A stretch of DNA of 64,000 nucleotides, from NCBI GenBank assembly GCA_014529385.2, contig CM043942.1, positions 7,873,001 through 7,937,000 on the forward strand, in the 5' to 3' direction. Each line of letters begins with the position of its first letter. The first letter of the stretch is position 1. Made by a program: the position numbers and the translations under genes. Of the stretch, positions 42,250-54,700 are shown one piece after another. The notes under the pieces are model-generated. The model searched no databases. It was not told the DNA's origin and saw only the letters and a program-made list of their open reading frames with translations. The DNA comes from Adiantum capillus-veneris. Taxonomy: Eukaryota; Streptophyta; Polypodiopsida; Polypodiales; Pteridaceae.

Positions 42250-45200
42250 CAGATTATGTACAATGGGCTAAATCAAGAAATGGGAGGAGGAAAAAGCCAC
42301 ATAGGTGGACGGTAGTGCCATCTAGGTGTCCCCTGGACCATGGTGGAAAAAGGCCCTGCATGCGATCGGAGCTGCTTTGGAGTCTCGAACTGGCCCGTGA
42401 GAGTGTGAATCAGCTCCAACCAAAAATCCCGAACAGTCTTTGCCGGGGGGACAGGAGGAGCCTCGAAGATGCGAAAGCAGCGGGCCCGCCAAATGAACGA
42501 GAGTGTCAGGCCGCAAATGAGCTCCCAACACACCTCTCTCTCGTTGGTAAGCTCTGTGGCTAGCTGGAGTGTAGGTCAACCCCGCTGGATCACTATCATC
42601 CTGCTAGTGGAAGCCAACTCAAACTGGAGCGCAGGGCCCGTGAGTGTCGACCAAGCTGCAGCACCCCAAGGGTACTACCGGGTTGTGGAGAGAGCCGGCA
42701 TCAGCTGAAGAACCCGAAGCCAAACCTGTGCCATGGGGCAGTCCCACAGACAGTGTCGCTGACTCTCCAAAGGGTGACCACAAGTTGCACAGGCTGTCAA
42801 AAAGCCAGTGTGCACTAGCCAACTCCCTACTACTGTAGCTCTGTGTGCAACTAGCCACCGGAACAAAGCGGCTCGCCTCGGTTGTCTGGAGTCCCACAAC
42901 CGTACCCAAAAGCCTGACAAGAACTGAGCTGTGAACCCCTCCTCCTGCCAATGAAGTGCTGCAGCAGGACGAGCCTCTCTTTGTGCTGCCAGTATGTGAC
43001 GCCCGTGTCGAACAATGTACTGAAAGAAAGGGATCCCAGGGTGGTTGATTGAAGAGAAGGGGTCTCTCCAAAACCACTCTCCAGGGTCCCACTGCACTCG
43101 TGCCAGAGGGCATCTCTCCCAAGCCCAAAGCCTCCAGTGGCCTGACTCTAAGACTTGCTGGGTCAGGATCTATGACACAAGTCTTCCCATAGATGCCTAC
43201 TACTCGTATACTCTGAAAACATCACTCCGCAACTTGTGGAGCCTCTACTGAGACACTCAGTAGTCGACCCTCGCCTTGGATCTCAAAGAACATGGAGGGT
43301 ATGGACTCTGAGCAAGCGCGAACTGCAATGAGGACCTCCAGTCGCGTAAGGACCCCATCCATCTGGGGGCTGTTGTCTCTAGAGGAGTGAGCCACTCAAC
43401 TACATGCTCTGCACCCCTCTGATGCCCTGAAGCTAGATGCTCTGTACCTCCTCTGGCAAACGTGAAAATTGAAGCCAGTCGCCTAAAGTGCGTGCTGGAC
43501 CCCCTGCCATAGGACCCCAAGAAACATGAGGCCTACTACCAACCAAGTGGCCTCTCTAAGTGATAACCATTGGGTTTCAAACAAGGGGCTGTCTCAAGCG
43601 CTCCTCCATGCACGTGGGCTCGTGCTGCTCCAGGCCACTCCGCAGCTGCTCCCAAGAGCGCAGCAGGCTCGCGACAAATCGATCCACCAGTCTCTTGCTC
43701 AGACCAACTCTGCGCATCTCTGTAAAGATCCACCTGATGGATGGACTCCAAGGGCCTCCTGCATGAGGCACTCGAGCTCTCAGCCACTGAAGCAACAACT
43801 CCTTCCAGGGCTCCTCCCCTAGAAGCAGTCCTCTTAACAACAAAATTCCCAAGAAGGGCTCTACTCTGTTGTGCTGGGTCTATAATCCCCAACCCCCCTT
43901 GAGAACATGGTAGAGTGATGACCTGCCAGGCTACTTTGGCCCGGGCTTACGGAGTGTCACGCCCTGACCAAAGAAAATTCCTGATCAACCTCTCCAACTG
44001 GCTGATACAAGAGCTCGAGAAGATCCAACAAGATGTAATGTACCACATAGCAGCTAAAAACACCTGGTTGGTCACTACAACTCTGCCTGCCAAAGAGAGC
44101 CGTGCCGAACTCCAGTGTAGCAACTTCTTCTTGATGGACAAGAGGAGAGGAGCAGTCTGCTGCTCAGGAGACAAGTCCAAGCCAACCTGACAGCCCAATT
44201 AGCGAACTGCAGTCCCTGGGGGAATCCATATGAAACCCTTACCTGACGACCACTCAGGTGTCGGAGCACTGCCAACCCAGAAAGCAACTGTCTTCTTCCA
44301 CTTGATCAGAGCACCTGATGCCCTCAGAACACCTTAAGAGCCTGCTGACACCTGTGCAAATTGACCTCTTGGCCCTCCAAGTACAAGGCTGAGTCATCGG
44401 CAAACACAACATCAAGAAGCTCATCTGTCCTAATAGGGAGCTCAAGGCCAGGCGGCCAACTTGCTGAGAAGTTAAGAATCTGCTCATCGCCTCAGCATAG
44501 AACAGAAAGAGGAAGGGGGCAAGAGGGCAACCCTGCCCGATCGAAGGCGTGCATAAGAAGCGCTCCACTCGGCCCCCTTGCCAAGAGCACCTGACTGTGC
44601 GCACGCCTGTAGAGAGCTGACACACCTCTAATCCAAGCATCTGTGAAACCCATCCTGCGTAGAGTGCCCTCCAGGAAGTCCCAATCAACTCTGTCGTAGG
44701 CCTTCTCAAAGTCGAGGAGTATCACCAAATCCTCTCCTGGGAGACGCGCAAGGGCAGATGCCTCCCAAAAAGTGAAGATGTTAGGATACTGCGCTCCTTG
44801 ACAAAACCTGTCTGAGTCCCATGTATAACGCTCTCTAGTAGTGGCTGAATCCTCAAACTCAGAGCCTTTGCTAGAATTTTGTAGGATAAATTGAGGATGG
44901 TAATGGGTCTCCACTGCCGAATCTCATCCAAAGAGCCTCCCTCCTTCAGAATCATGTATATCAAACCCTCACTTATGCTGTCAGGCATCTCGCTAGTGTG
45001 CAAAACGGACTGAAATGCGCTGCAAAGATTTGAACCAAGCAAGTCTCAGTACTCTTAAGAAAAAGATGGGGTCAAACCATCCTCCCTTGGACAACTACCA
45101 CGGGGGAGTGCTCAGAGGGCCTCATGGAGCTCCTCTAGCTTGAGAGGAAGCTCGAGTCTCTGTCGCATATCCTCGGTAACGAGGCAAGGCATTTGTGCCC

Positions 45201-45366
45201 AAACCCGCTTGCTGCATGCATCCTGGCGCTCTGATTGAGGCTTAGCTGACAAGAAAGTACGGTAGAAGTCAATAGCAACTGCACGCATATCCACAGGCTG
45301 TGAGGCCACTAATCCGTCAGGTCTTCTCAACTGACTAACATTGGTGTGCGCATGACGTGGCCCCAC
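42250..45366 (-). pseudogene. LINE ORF2, reverse transcriptase and C-terminal region
   Basis: Pieces in several frames: SEGLIYMILKEGG and RQWRPITILNLSYKILAKAL (45000-44880), TQTGFVKERSI, LLDFEKAYDRVDW (about 44718-44680), SIGQGCPLAPFLFLFYAEAM (about 44535-44490), and FADDSALY (about 44400-44380), the RT active-site box. The C-terminal region ATCGHPLESQRHCLWDCP (about 42800-42750) is the Cys/His segment typical of plant LINEs, and PAKTVRDFWLELIHTL is near 42430. Catalytic residues remain readable, but at least four frame changes occur. Confidence 0.8.
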
Positions 45367-45390
45367 TGTCTCAAAAAATTCCTCAGTAAC

Positions 45391-46606
45391 TCAGCCACCC
45401 ACTTGGGTCCATTGAGATGCGTGTCGATGGAAGGCAAACTCATGGCGTCGCTCCTCAATGCTAGTCAGCTCCTGCCTAGCCTTCTGCATGTGCTCCTCCA
45501 ACCATGGGCTGTCTGTGCATCCTCTGTAAGGAAGCAACGCCCCGTCGAAGACGCTTCTCATCCTCCCTGGCTGCAACCAAACAGGCTGCGGACTCATGAA
45601 GGAAGAAGCGACTGAGCTCTGCCAGCTAGAGGCCACTCTACCAGCAAGGGTGTCTTGCGTGTCCAGACTCTCCGACCAAAGTGCCTCCACTCGCTCTCTA
45701 AGCTTTGGATCCAGCAAGATCCGCTCGAGGATGCATATCGTCACCTCGCCCCCCCTCCTATGTCTGTCTGTCACTGTGAGAATCACTGGCGCATGGTCCC
45801 TGCAAGGATGCCAACAGATCGCCCATGTGACAAATGTGGTCACTGGCGTAGAAGCGATCTATCCGAGATAGATTCACTCCTCCTACTCTGTGATCAAAGC
45901 GAAAGAAAGGCAAGTTGTATGGCGGTCTCACAAAGTCTGAGTGCTGCCAAACATCATAAACCCTCATAGTCATACATAACCGCTCCCAAGCTGCCAACTC
46001 AGCCCTGTGCACCGTAGCATGGCTTCCTCCAATTCTGTCAGAGGGGTCCTCCAACATGTTGAAGTCTCCCCCAACACACCACTGCTCTGCATGCGACAGA
46101 GACTCAACAATCTGAGACCAAAACTCTGCTCGTGCACTTACCACATTGGGCGCATATATGTTCAGGAAACCCATGAGGCAACCCTGAACCTGCATAGTAA
46201 TCGACCGAGCTCTGCCTGGCACAATAATACCTGTGCCCACAATGGCCTGCTGCAAAGAATCCGCAATAGACATACATACCCCTCCTTGGATACCTCCAGG
46301 TCCAAATGCAGCTGACCAAAACGTCTCATAACGACCACGCAAAATCTCGTCTATGCGGCTCACACACAGATGATGCTCCTGTAGCATAAGAATATCAATC
46401 CCACCACCCACAAGGCAACGCTGAAGCTCCTGATGCAACCGATCCCTCTGACGCTGAAACTCGGGCCCTCCTAATACCTGCACATTCCATGAGACGATCC
46501 TTATGGAGTCAGTGAGAAAAACAAATGCTGCAACAACAACCAACCTCGCTATCTTTGAGGCCGGTTTGGATGGGGAGTAATCCGCATCCGAGCGACCTCT
46601 AGGCAA
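45391..46606 (-). pseudogene. LINE ORF2, AP-endonuclease domain
   Basis: Frame 46606-45758 shows the exonuclease-endonuclease-phosphatase fold motifs in order: VSWNVQVLGG, MLQEHHL, NIYAPN, VGGDFNML, SRIDRFYAS. The final RDHAPVIL follows in a new frame at about 45790, so one frameshift lies near 45800. This domain nicks target DNA to prime reverse transcription. The catalytic N, E, D-N and D-H positions are all present. Confidence 0.85.
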
Positions 46607-46693
46607 GCGAGTCTAGAGTGACTGTCCCACCCAGGCCCAGGCCGAGCGTGCAGCGTGTAAGGCTACATCCTCTGTCCAAGAATCCTCATGTAC

Positions 46694-46871
46694 ATATACA
46701 TAGCAAGGAGGGATCTGAGTGTCAGTAAACAAATGCATCACAGTGTGCCTGCGACCTGCTGCAGCCAGCGGCGTCACGCCGAATATACATAGCAAGGAGG
46801 GCTCTGAGTGTCAGTAAACAAATGCATCACAGTGTGCCTGCGACCTGCTGCAGCCAGCGGCGTCACGCCGA
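46694..46871 (-). repeat. 89-bp tandem duplication between LINE ORF1 and ORF2
   Basis: ATATACATAGCAAGGAGGG(A/C)T through GGCGTCACGCCGA is present at 46694-46782 and 46783-46871, with one visible difference. Confidence 0.92.
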
Positions 46872-46889
46872 ACTTGGCTAAAGGCCAAA

Positions 46890-48592
46890 GTGTCTGTACC
46901 AAACCTGTCACCCCTAGGTCCCTTGTGTGGTGTGAGAACTTAGTGGCGTGGATCTGGAGCCAGTCAAGAACTGTGTGCAGGGTCCACTCCGTAGGATCCT
47001 TGCCTCATAGCGGAAAGGAGAAACCTACCGCTGTGTCGAGAGCCTTAGTGCCTCGAGCTGCGAGAAAGAGGACGTGGACTTGAAAGCAAGCCTCCTCCAA
47101 GTCGAGAGAAGAATCACCTAGGAATCGTGTGAAGCTGTAGTCGAAGAAGTCCCATTGTCTACGAATGTCAAAGCTAGTCAAACCCCGAGGAACTGCTGCA
47201 AAAGGAGAAGTATGAGCCAGGAGTGGCAGCCTCAGATGGGGCTGTCCCTCCCGAGCCACGCGGTTCAAAGCGAAAGCACTACCAAGAGAACGCCTCGCTG
47301 CAGACATGTGTCTAGTCCCTTGCGTTTGAGGAGTGTGGGAGGGGTCAGAAGATGAGGCTGATGATCTGACCGGGGAGGGAGGAGGAGCGGGAGGTGGGGG
47401 TGAAGGTGGAGGAGGTGGAGGGGGTGGAGGAGGCGGAGCAGCGACGTCTGAGGGAGGAGGAGATGGAGGCGGCGAAGCTGAAGTGGGTGGAGCCTCCTCA
47501 GGGGGGGGTCCTGTTGAAGGGGGTCAAAATGGTTCCCTGTCGGAACCCAATGCTGCTGAGCTGCAGGAGGTTGGCCACCAAGGGGAGCAGTGTGACGAGC
47601 CCGTCCCTGTCAACGGCAGCCATGCGCCTGCTGCCAACCGTCTGTTGTCTGATCGTTGGCCTCTGTCGAGGTACCAACCTGCGTGTCCTGAGTATTTGAC
47701 TGTTGGTCATGCTCAACCTTGGGAGGCTGCTCATGCGCTGTGGGTCGAGATCTCCTACGAGGACAGGCCTTTGCCAGATGGCCCATTTGTCTGCAAATGA
47801 AGAACCGATTTGAGAGACCCGAATACTCCACACTTTGTCTGATCCAACCCCCACTCACACGAGGTAGCAGTATCACCTTCAGAAGTGAGTATGTCTCGAA
47901 CAAGAACCCGCACAGTAGGCAAACCTGCGGCCTTGGCCACAACTGAAGCTGCAGTGCGTGGTGACTCCAGAACCGTCCCAATTATGGAACCAATTTGGGA
48001 AGTAAAGGGAGGTGCTCTCTGCTCAGGCCATTGTCTGTAGTAAGCTCGAGCTGCTCGGATACCGAGCGGGCTCATCGATATCACCTTGGTCGTCATCTCT
48101 TGAGACTCGAACTCTACCTTGGTAGTATCCTCTCTCGAGGATTTGGACATCGGTGATCTTGCCCACATCGGAGACGAGACTGGCCTGAAGCAAATCCCAA
48201 ACCTCACCGCGACTAAGTCGAGTACCAATGTTCTTGCAGATGACCGAGGTGGCTTGCAAGCGTTCCACCTTGGTAATCAAGCTCGCTTGCTCTTTTGGCG
48301 AGAGAGCAAGTCGAAGGGTCGGCTCTGCTTTGTCGGGCGAGGGGGCTTCTGTAGAGTCCCTCTGAGGTGGAGCAGGGGCCGTCATTCTGTGTCTGCTGCT
48401 GATAGAAGGGAGGGCGAAGGTGAACGGCAGAGGCGAAGGCACGAATGCTGGTGCTCTGAAGACAGTTCTCAAGCAGTGTGGGGGGGGGGGGGGGGGGGGG
48501 GGGGTGCGCAGGCAGGGTAGCGTGCAACAGCAGTTGGCGTGCAGGTAGGTTGGACAGCACGGGAGGAGGGGGGAGGAGTGAGCAATGGCCAT
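46890..48592 (-). pseudogene. LINE ORF1 (nucleic-acid-binding protein)
   Basis: Frame 48592-48023: a Pro-rich N-terminus with a poly-Pro run encoded by a G25 tract, then LSPKEQASLITKVERLQATS and ICKNIGTRLSRGEVWDLLQA, like the DUF4283 region of plant L1 ORF1. It continues in frame 48228-47755 (PLGIRAARAYYRQWPEQRAP, VAKAAGLPTVRVLVRDIL). A knuckle-like FFICRQMGHLAKACP lies at about 47838-47795, with its first Cys replaced by Phe. A second Pro-rich segment (plus strand GGA/GGT repeats, 47380-47470) follows, and sequence of ORF1 type goes on to about 47000. Frameshifts are present. Confidence 0.65.
48480..48504 (+). repeat. Poly-G tract (25 G)
   Basis: Unbroken run of 25 G, coding poly-Pro on the minus strand in LINE ORF1. 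Confidence 0.9.
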
Positions 48593-48989
48593 AAAAACCC
48601 GGTTTTTTGACCGAACTGGAGCATAACTAGCTCGTTCGTTTCATGCCTCTATCGATTCAGCCTGTCTACTCGCGCCGTGGCGTATTTGCACTATGTGCCG
48701 GCCACTTGCATGGGCGGCCACAGTGAAAATATTTAATTATGACTTTTCTGAGCCCACCAAGGACCACATCTTATTCACGCGCTTGTTCTGAGCTGTTCTG
48801 CACTGCGTCCGTCTAGTGCTCTACTTATCATACTATCCGGACACGGATAAATCCAGATTACACTGGAAAAATTTACCCGTTCTATTTTAAATAACTAATT
48901 GGTACTAATAAATTCATGAGTTCATAAATTCATTCTGTGTGCATAGAAATCATTTTCTTATTATCTGTAGCAGTAGCTAAAATATTACA

Positions 48990-49195
48990 CCAACCGGCTT
49001 TGGACACTTCTACCAATAATGGCCTTTCTCTCCTTTCTCTCCACAATTGTTGCAATGCCGCTTCGCTTTCAAAGCTTCCTTCTCAGCATCCGTCTTCTTC
49101 TTCTTCTTGTTATTGTTGCCTTTCTTCTTACCCTTTTGCTTCTTGTTGTTGTTGGAAGAACCGTTGGCTCTTGAGCCTGACTTTGTCCTTGCATT
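48990..49195 (-). pseudogene. Copia-type gag C-terminus with zinc knuckle
   Basis: Minus strand: a basic stretch (KKQKGKKGNNNKKKKKTDAE) followed by HCNNCGEKGEKGHYW, a stop, then KCPK. Removing the repeated GEK unit and the stop leaves a standard CCHC knuckle. No neighbouring gag core or pol. Confidence 0.6.
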
Positions 49196-49839
49196 GAAGT
49201 TTTGAACTGCGGTTCAAGTTACCAAGAGTCTCTTGTGTACCATCGAGTGTTCTCTCGTTCACGTTCAAGTGTTTGCTGTTTCGGTTCAGTTTGGTGATTC
49301 TTGTAGTGAGTTTACCACCTCGCGAGTGGCTTGCCGATTATAAGGAGAATGCTTGTACACGCTTTCATCTCCTAATGCAAAGCTAGGGTTACTTTGTTTC
49401 TACATCGTTGTGTCAATTGAGTACTCCCTGATCATGTACGCTCGTGAGTGTGTGATGTCTGTGTGGGAGTATATGGTGGTACCCAGGTCTACATCCACTA
49501 TTGGGCACTGCCGACGTTAGTGGGGATGGCGTATTATTTAGTCAATACTATGCATGATGGAGCTAACCTTCAGATTGTCTTGTGGATGGCTACCATGATG
49601 CTACGTGCACTTTCCTCTAAAGGTTATTCTGGGCTTATCCTGGATCCATCTAGGTATCTATGAATGCTAGTCTAATTAATCGTCCATAGTCTCTAACAAA
49701 AGCACCTCAAAGTTGGGCCTACGAAGACTTTAAAAACTGTAAGTGGAGTATGATATGCAATATTATACTTACCTTTTTCCTATGTTTGCAAATATTGGAA
49801 AAAATACCATGTGTGTATGGAAAGAACTATGATTAGAGG
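49196..49839. other. No recognisable gene
   Basis: Short frames only; nothing assignable. Confidence 0.4.
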
Positions 49840-50370
49840 ATCTATCAGCGGACTATGGACACCATTGTGCCGAATCCAGCATGGGACATGTGACATGCTC
49901 GATCTGAGCAACTACAGGACTACCACAGTTGGCCATATCTTGGCCAACCTCTCTACAGAGCAGTGCCTGAGGCAGAGCTGAGCTCGTGCAAAGCGTGAGG
50001 GCTTAGAAGCACGGAGGCTTTAGGAGAGCTTTCTCTAGTATAGATTATGCATTAACCTTGAGATGTTTTGGGGAGAGTCAGATGCCATGAGGGCTAGCAG
50101 CATTGGTGTGAAGCAAGGCTGCCCACTCTCCCCCACCCTGTTCGGGATCTACATTGATGAGAGAGATGGCTGACCTGTATAGTAAGTGGAGGTGAAATTG
50201 GTTCATATTTTGCTATATGCTAATGAAGGCATACTGGTTTCTGAGTCTCTAGGAAGACTGTAGCGACATCTACAGGCTCTATATGCTTTTTGCACAGAGA
50301 GGGGTCTCACAGTGAACCTTGGGAAAACTAAGGTCATGATATTTCACACCTCGAGGCAGAGCATTTGAGT
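49840..50370 (+). pseudogene. LINE reverse-transcriptase relic
   Basis: Contains LDLSNYRTTTVGHILANL (about 49897), then IGVKQGCPLSPTLFGIYIDE (about 50104-50160), ILLYANEGILVSESLGRL (about 50207-50260) and LQALYAFCTERGLTVNLGKT followed by KVMIF (about 50270-50345). These are the RT motifs 'G..QGCPLSP.LF', 'YADD' (here YANE) and 'GL.VN..KTK..'. Active-site D-D is lost and frames change. A separate lineage from the LINE at 42122. Sequence to about 50900 may be its continuation. Confidence 0.75.
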
Positions 50371-51792
50371 CATGCTACATTCACACTACAGGTGGAGGTG
50401 GTCACTTCATTTGCCATTTTAAACTTTCCTGCTTTCTCTGAACCTCAAAAAAGGCCCCATACAAGAATGTCATAACTATTTAAGAGCTGGTGCCTCCTAT
50501 GGTGTTTCTCATGGATGATGACTAGATTCTCTTCCTCCATATTCTCATTGTGGAATTCCAGGAGAGCTGCAACCTTGATTGGTATTGAGTGGAAAGCATA
50601 ACTGCTGGAGACTTGGTCTGCATGCTCAGTTTTTATGAGTTTTTGTACAGGGCTTTGTGTTCTGATGATAATTCAATTTTGGGGTGGTGTACGATGCTGA
50701 ACTGATGAGCTCTTTACATGCCGAGTGATAAGCTGGGAGAGCAGGTTGCAGCTAAGGTTAGGTATAGGTTGAAATGAAAAAACACACCAGAAAGATATTC
50801 TACCATGACAGCTTTCTGGCAAGTGTCTCCCAAGCATGTACAAAAGTCTGTTGTGTGTGCATAACCTTCGGTGTTCAAGGAGAGAGCACATTGTCAATGT
50901 GTACAAAATGACCAGATGGCTACTATTTAATTGTAATCGCTAAGCTCCTACTCACTCTCCCTTAGATTTATTCAATTCTTTCGGAGATTCCTCCCAACTC
51001 CAGCATACCTTCACTCTCCAAAAGGAAGCAACCAGTTTCGAACACGCGCAGGTCGGCAGTCACCACTTTAGAGTAGCTCTCAAAGCGAACGAATCGCCCA
51101 CGCTATTGTGCTACACCATCTCAAAATTTAAATAAAAAAAGCGTTAACACAGGACAGTTCTGTGCCTGCGTCCTCATGAGCCACGCGGTCTGCCCCGCCT
51201 TCACTGCCACCTAGCAGTCCTGCCGTCCGTCCGGCTTCTCCCCCGCCTTCAATGCCACTTCGCAGCCCTGCCTCGGTGAATTTACTCCAGCCTCGCATCT
51301 CAGGAGATTCTCACTCTCTTTTTTTTTTCAACAATCGTATTAAATGCTTCAAGATATGCCTGGCCATGAACCTTGAGGTCAGCTTAAAAAAGAGGGTGTC
51401 CAAAACGAGCCATCTTGCCCAAAAAATGGGCTAAAAGACTAAAATGCATGCAGAGGGTCAAAATAACCAATACAAGCATGCAATGCACCCCAACTGCTGT
51501 CATGCAATGATGACACGGTCTCCAACAATGTTCCGTCTCTTTCTATTATGGACAAATTGACAATTATATAATCTTTCGTAACATTCTGATTGTTTCCCTT
51601 ATTCACGTGCAGTGGTTAATTTTGACTTCCTCCCATCCATGATCTGTAGCAACAGTGTTCTCCATAGTATATGTTGATATTTGGATTTTCGCTTTACTTT
51701 TTCACCTTTTGAAGCTGTTGTCTGTCATCACATGCATGTCAATGGATCTCCTGCCATAACTTATTCTATCAAACTTTTGATGGGTTTTTTAG
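50371..51792. other. Upstream flank or intron of the LRR-WD40 gene
   Basis: No confident exon. The stretch before 51793 ends in a T-rich tract plus AG, so at least its right part is intron. I could not find the exon that must precede it. Confidence 0.4.
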
Positions 51793-54700
51793 GTATTTGG
51801 AGGCATGTGAGAAGCATGGGGTTGTGGCTAACCTTGACATTCAAAACTCCATTTCTGAGGTAGGATCTATGAGGATACATGTTTCTGCGTTTTTCTACAA
51901 TTTTTAGTCTTTTACTAACTCATAGAGTGTAATGATTTCTTTTGTAATCTCAGGCACAAGATTCACCATCAGATTTCATATTGAAGCTGAACATGGAGCA
52001 ATTAACGGAAGCAGATATGATGGCCCTTGCTGACATGCTTAGTTACATAAATAGTTTTGATTGCCATGCAGTGGATGTCACGCATAACAGAGAAATTCAT
52101 AATGGCCAATTACTGCTAAGAGTCTTGCGTTCAGTAGGACCAAAGCTTAGGATAGTAGATCTAAAAAAATCTACCTTTGGAAGAGATGTAATGCGGTAAT
52201 TACAATTCATGTGTCTTTTTACTGCTCTTAATGTAGTTTTCCCATCTTTAACAGGACTGCCAATTACAGGGACCTTTTACATAGGGGGATGCAATGCCAA
52301 TATTTGAATATGAGCTTTTCCAGATTTCGAAAATTGGACATGATCGGTCATTTTCCACAATTGCATACGCTTATCCTGGACTTTAATGTGTATCTAACAG
52401 ATTTGCCGGAAGGCTGTTTCAAAGCAACACCAAGTCTAACCAGAATCTCAATGTGTGAAACTAAGGTAGCAAATTTATGGACTACTTGTGCTGCTTTGAC
52501 AAAACTTTCAGCCCTTGTGGAGCTACGATTTCAGAGCTGTAAATGTTGTGAAGGCACAGGGCATTGCAGATCCTTGCTAACAAATGAGCGGTCTCTAGGG
52601 GGCAGCACAAATTTGAAACATCTAGGAAGTATCTGGAAGTACACAGACACACATCCTATGCATATTGATGACTGTTTGAGTTTAGATTCAGAGGGGTCAA
52701 CCTCTTCAAACACAGATGGCTGTGATTACTATGATTCCTACTCTGATGTTGACTCAACAATGCTATTGCATCGAGTGCATATGTCCAGTGAAGAAGCTTC
52801 GACTGACAGTGAAGGTGAGTTAGACGGGCATCTTCTCGAGATGGCAAGTGTGGATGATGAATTAAATTCTACGGTAGACATGTTTGATGTGTCCAATTCG
52901 GTGACTGAGCAGGGTGACACAGGAGCCGAGAATGTGCTAGCAGATGTGGAGGTAGAACAGGAATCTGTTCCTTTAACAAGTGTGGATGATGAATTGAATT
53001 CTACGGTAGACATGTTTGATGTGTCCAATTCGGTGACTGAGCAGGGTAACACAGGAGCCGAGAATGTGCTAGCAGATGTGGAGGTAGAACAGGAATCTGT
53101 TCCTTTAACAAGTGACACTGGTTTTTTTCATCAAGCATTACAACAGGTCTCACAGGGAAGCCCAGAGACTGTTGGCATAATGACTGCAGGTAGTGAAGGC
53201 TCTACAGTACAGTATAGGTTAAACGTTTCTCAAAAGGAAGATGGGTCCCACTGCTTGAGTAATCTGCAAAAATCGCTGCTGTTAAGACGGGGTGGCTTCA
53301 ATCACCCTTCACTAATCTGCTCTGAGAGACACTACAGAGACTTCATGCTTGCTAATTTACCTGGACTAAATGTGCTAGACAATTTACCTGTAACTGATAC
53401 AGAAAGGGAAAAGGCTCGCTCAGTGTACGTGGAGCACTTCGAAAGTTTAGCCAACAGTTGCCACAAGAAAGACAGCATGGTTGAGGTGTTGAAGGGCCGA
53501 GAAAGATCAAGTCGAGGGGCTTATCCTTCTTCATCAAAGACAAAAGCAGGCATGGGTTTTATTGGTATATCCTTCACCAGGTCTGTGTGTGCTTTGAAGA
53601 TGTCATCCTGTGCATGGCCCTCCTGTGTTCCCCTATGCAAGGAAAAGAATGCTTCTCCACAACTGAGCAGGAAGTACAAACCACGTCAGTTTGAGTATCA
53701 TCCATCCGATCCTTCATTGATGGTATTTGGAACGCTACATGCTGAGGTGATAGTTGTCAATCATGAGAGCGACAAGATTGTCGGCCAAGTGCAGTCTAAT
53801 GGCCCTTCACAAAGTATTCTAGGGCTGTGCTGGCTGAACAGAGATCCAAACAAGGTGTGTGGCCTCCATATTGTCTTTGGTATGGTATCGTATTCAACTG
53901 CATAAATTGATGACGTGTTATGTTGTGATAGTTAGTTGCTGGAGCTGATAATGGGTCATTGCAACTATATGACGTTGATCGCATGCGAGCATGGAACGGT
54001 AGCATATTCAACAGCTCGGATTATGGGACCCAAAATTCTAGGAGGACCAGAAGGAATCCTGCTGTTCATGTATACGAAAACTTCGAGCAGTTGACCTCTG
54101 TGCATGTAAATTGCAATGATGAATATTTCCTTGCTAGCGGCTATTCTGGAAATGTAGGATTGTATGATCTTTGTACTGGTAAGCAGCTCCAAGTATTTAA
54201 TGATCTACATCAGCAACACATTAATGTGGTCAAATTCGCCCATCACTCCCCAAACCTTTTTGCCACCTCTTCATTTGACAAGGAAATAAAGATGTGGGAT
54301 TTAAGGCAGAGGGTAAGAGTGCCTCTTTACACGGTCAAAAGCACAGGAGGCAATGTAATGGTGTGCTTTTCACGAGATGATTATTACCTTCTTTCATCGG
54401 CTGTTGACAATGAGGTAATGTGGTTATTGTGCTGTCTTCAACTGTGTTGTTGATGCTTCATTAACGTGCGTTGTAATTTTTTGCTCTGTTGATCTTCATA
54501 ATTTCACCTGAGACATCGAGAGTATTCTTTATCTAAGTGCTAAAATATTGAATTTAATGCCTACATAATCTCAGAGGTTGTTTGTAGGGCCTTGTACAGT
54601 GGGATTAATTAGTTCTATATTATAGGATGGCCACCCTTGTTTTTTGTTTCTTATTTTTAAGCATTACATATGACATTTCTGAAGCATGGTAACTTTTGCT

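Larger units (their letters stand above)
42122..48756 (-). mobile_element. Near full-length L1-type LINE, decayed
   Basis: On the minus strand: 5' end at about 48756, ORF1 from 48592, ORF2 (endonuclease then RT then C-terminal Cys region) from 46606 to about 42250, and a poly-A tail (T run at 42126-42138 on the plus strand). ACCAAGGACCA occurs at 42111-42121 and 48757-48767, a likely target duplication that continues imperfectly (TCT / CATCT). The length of 6.6 kb suits a complete element. Many frameshifts prevent translation of ORF2. Confidence 0.8.

Noticed and set aside
47333-47800. A 155-codon Gly-rich ORF on the plus strand
   Set aside because: It is the antisense of the Pro-rich part of LINE ORF1, which is supported by the knuckle and neighbouring motifs on the minus strand.
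53855-53905. Reading the long LRR exon on through 53905
   Set aside because: A GT donor at 53855 and an AG acceptor at 53931 join WLNRDPNK to LVAGADNG, which restores a WD40 strand; the read-through adds unrelated residues and a stop.
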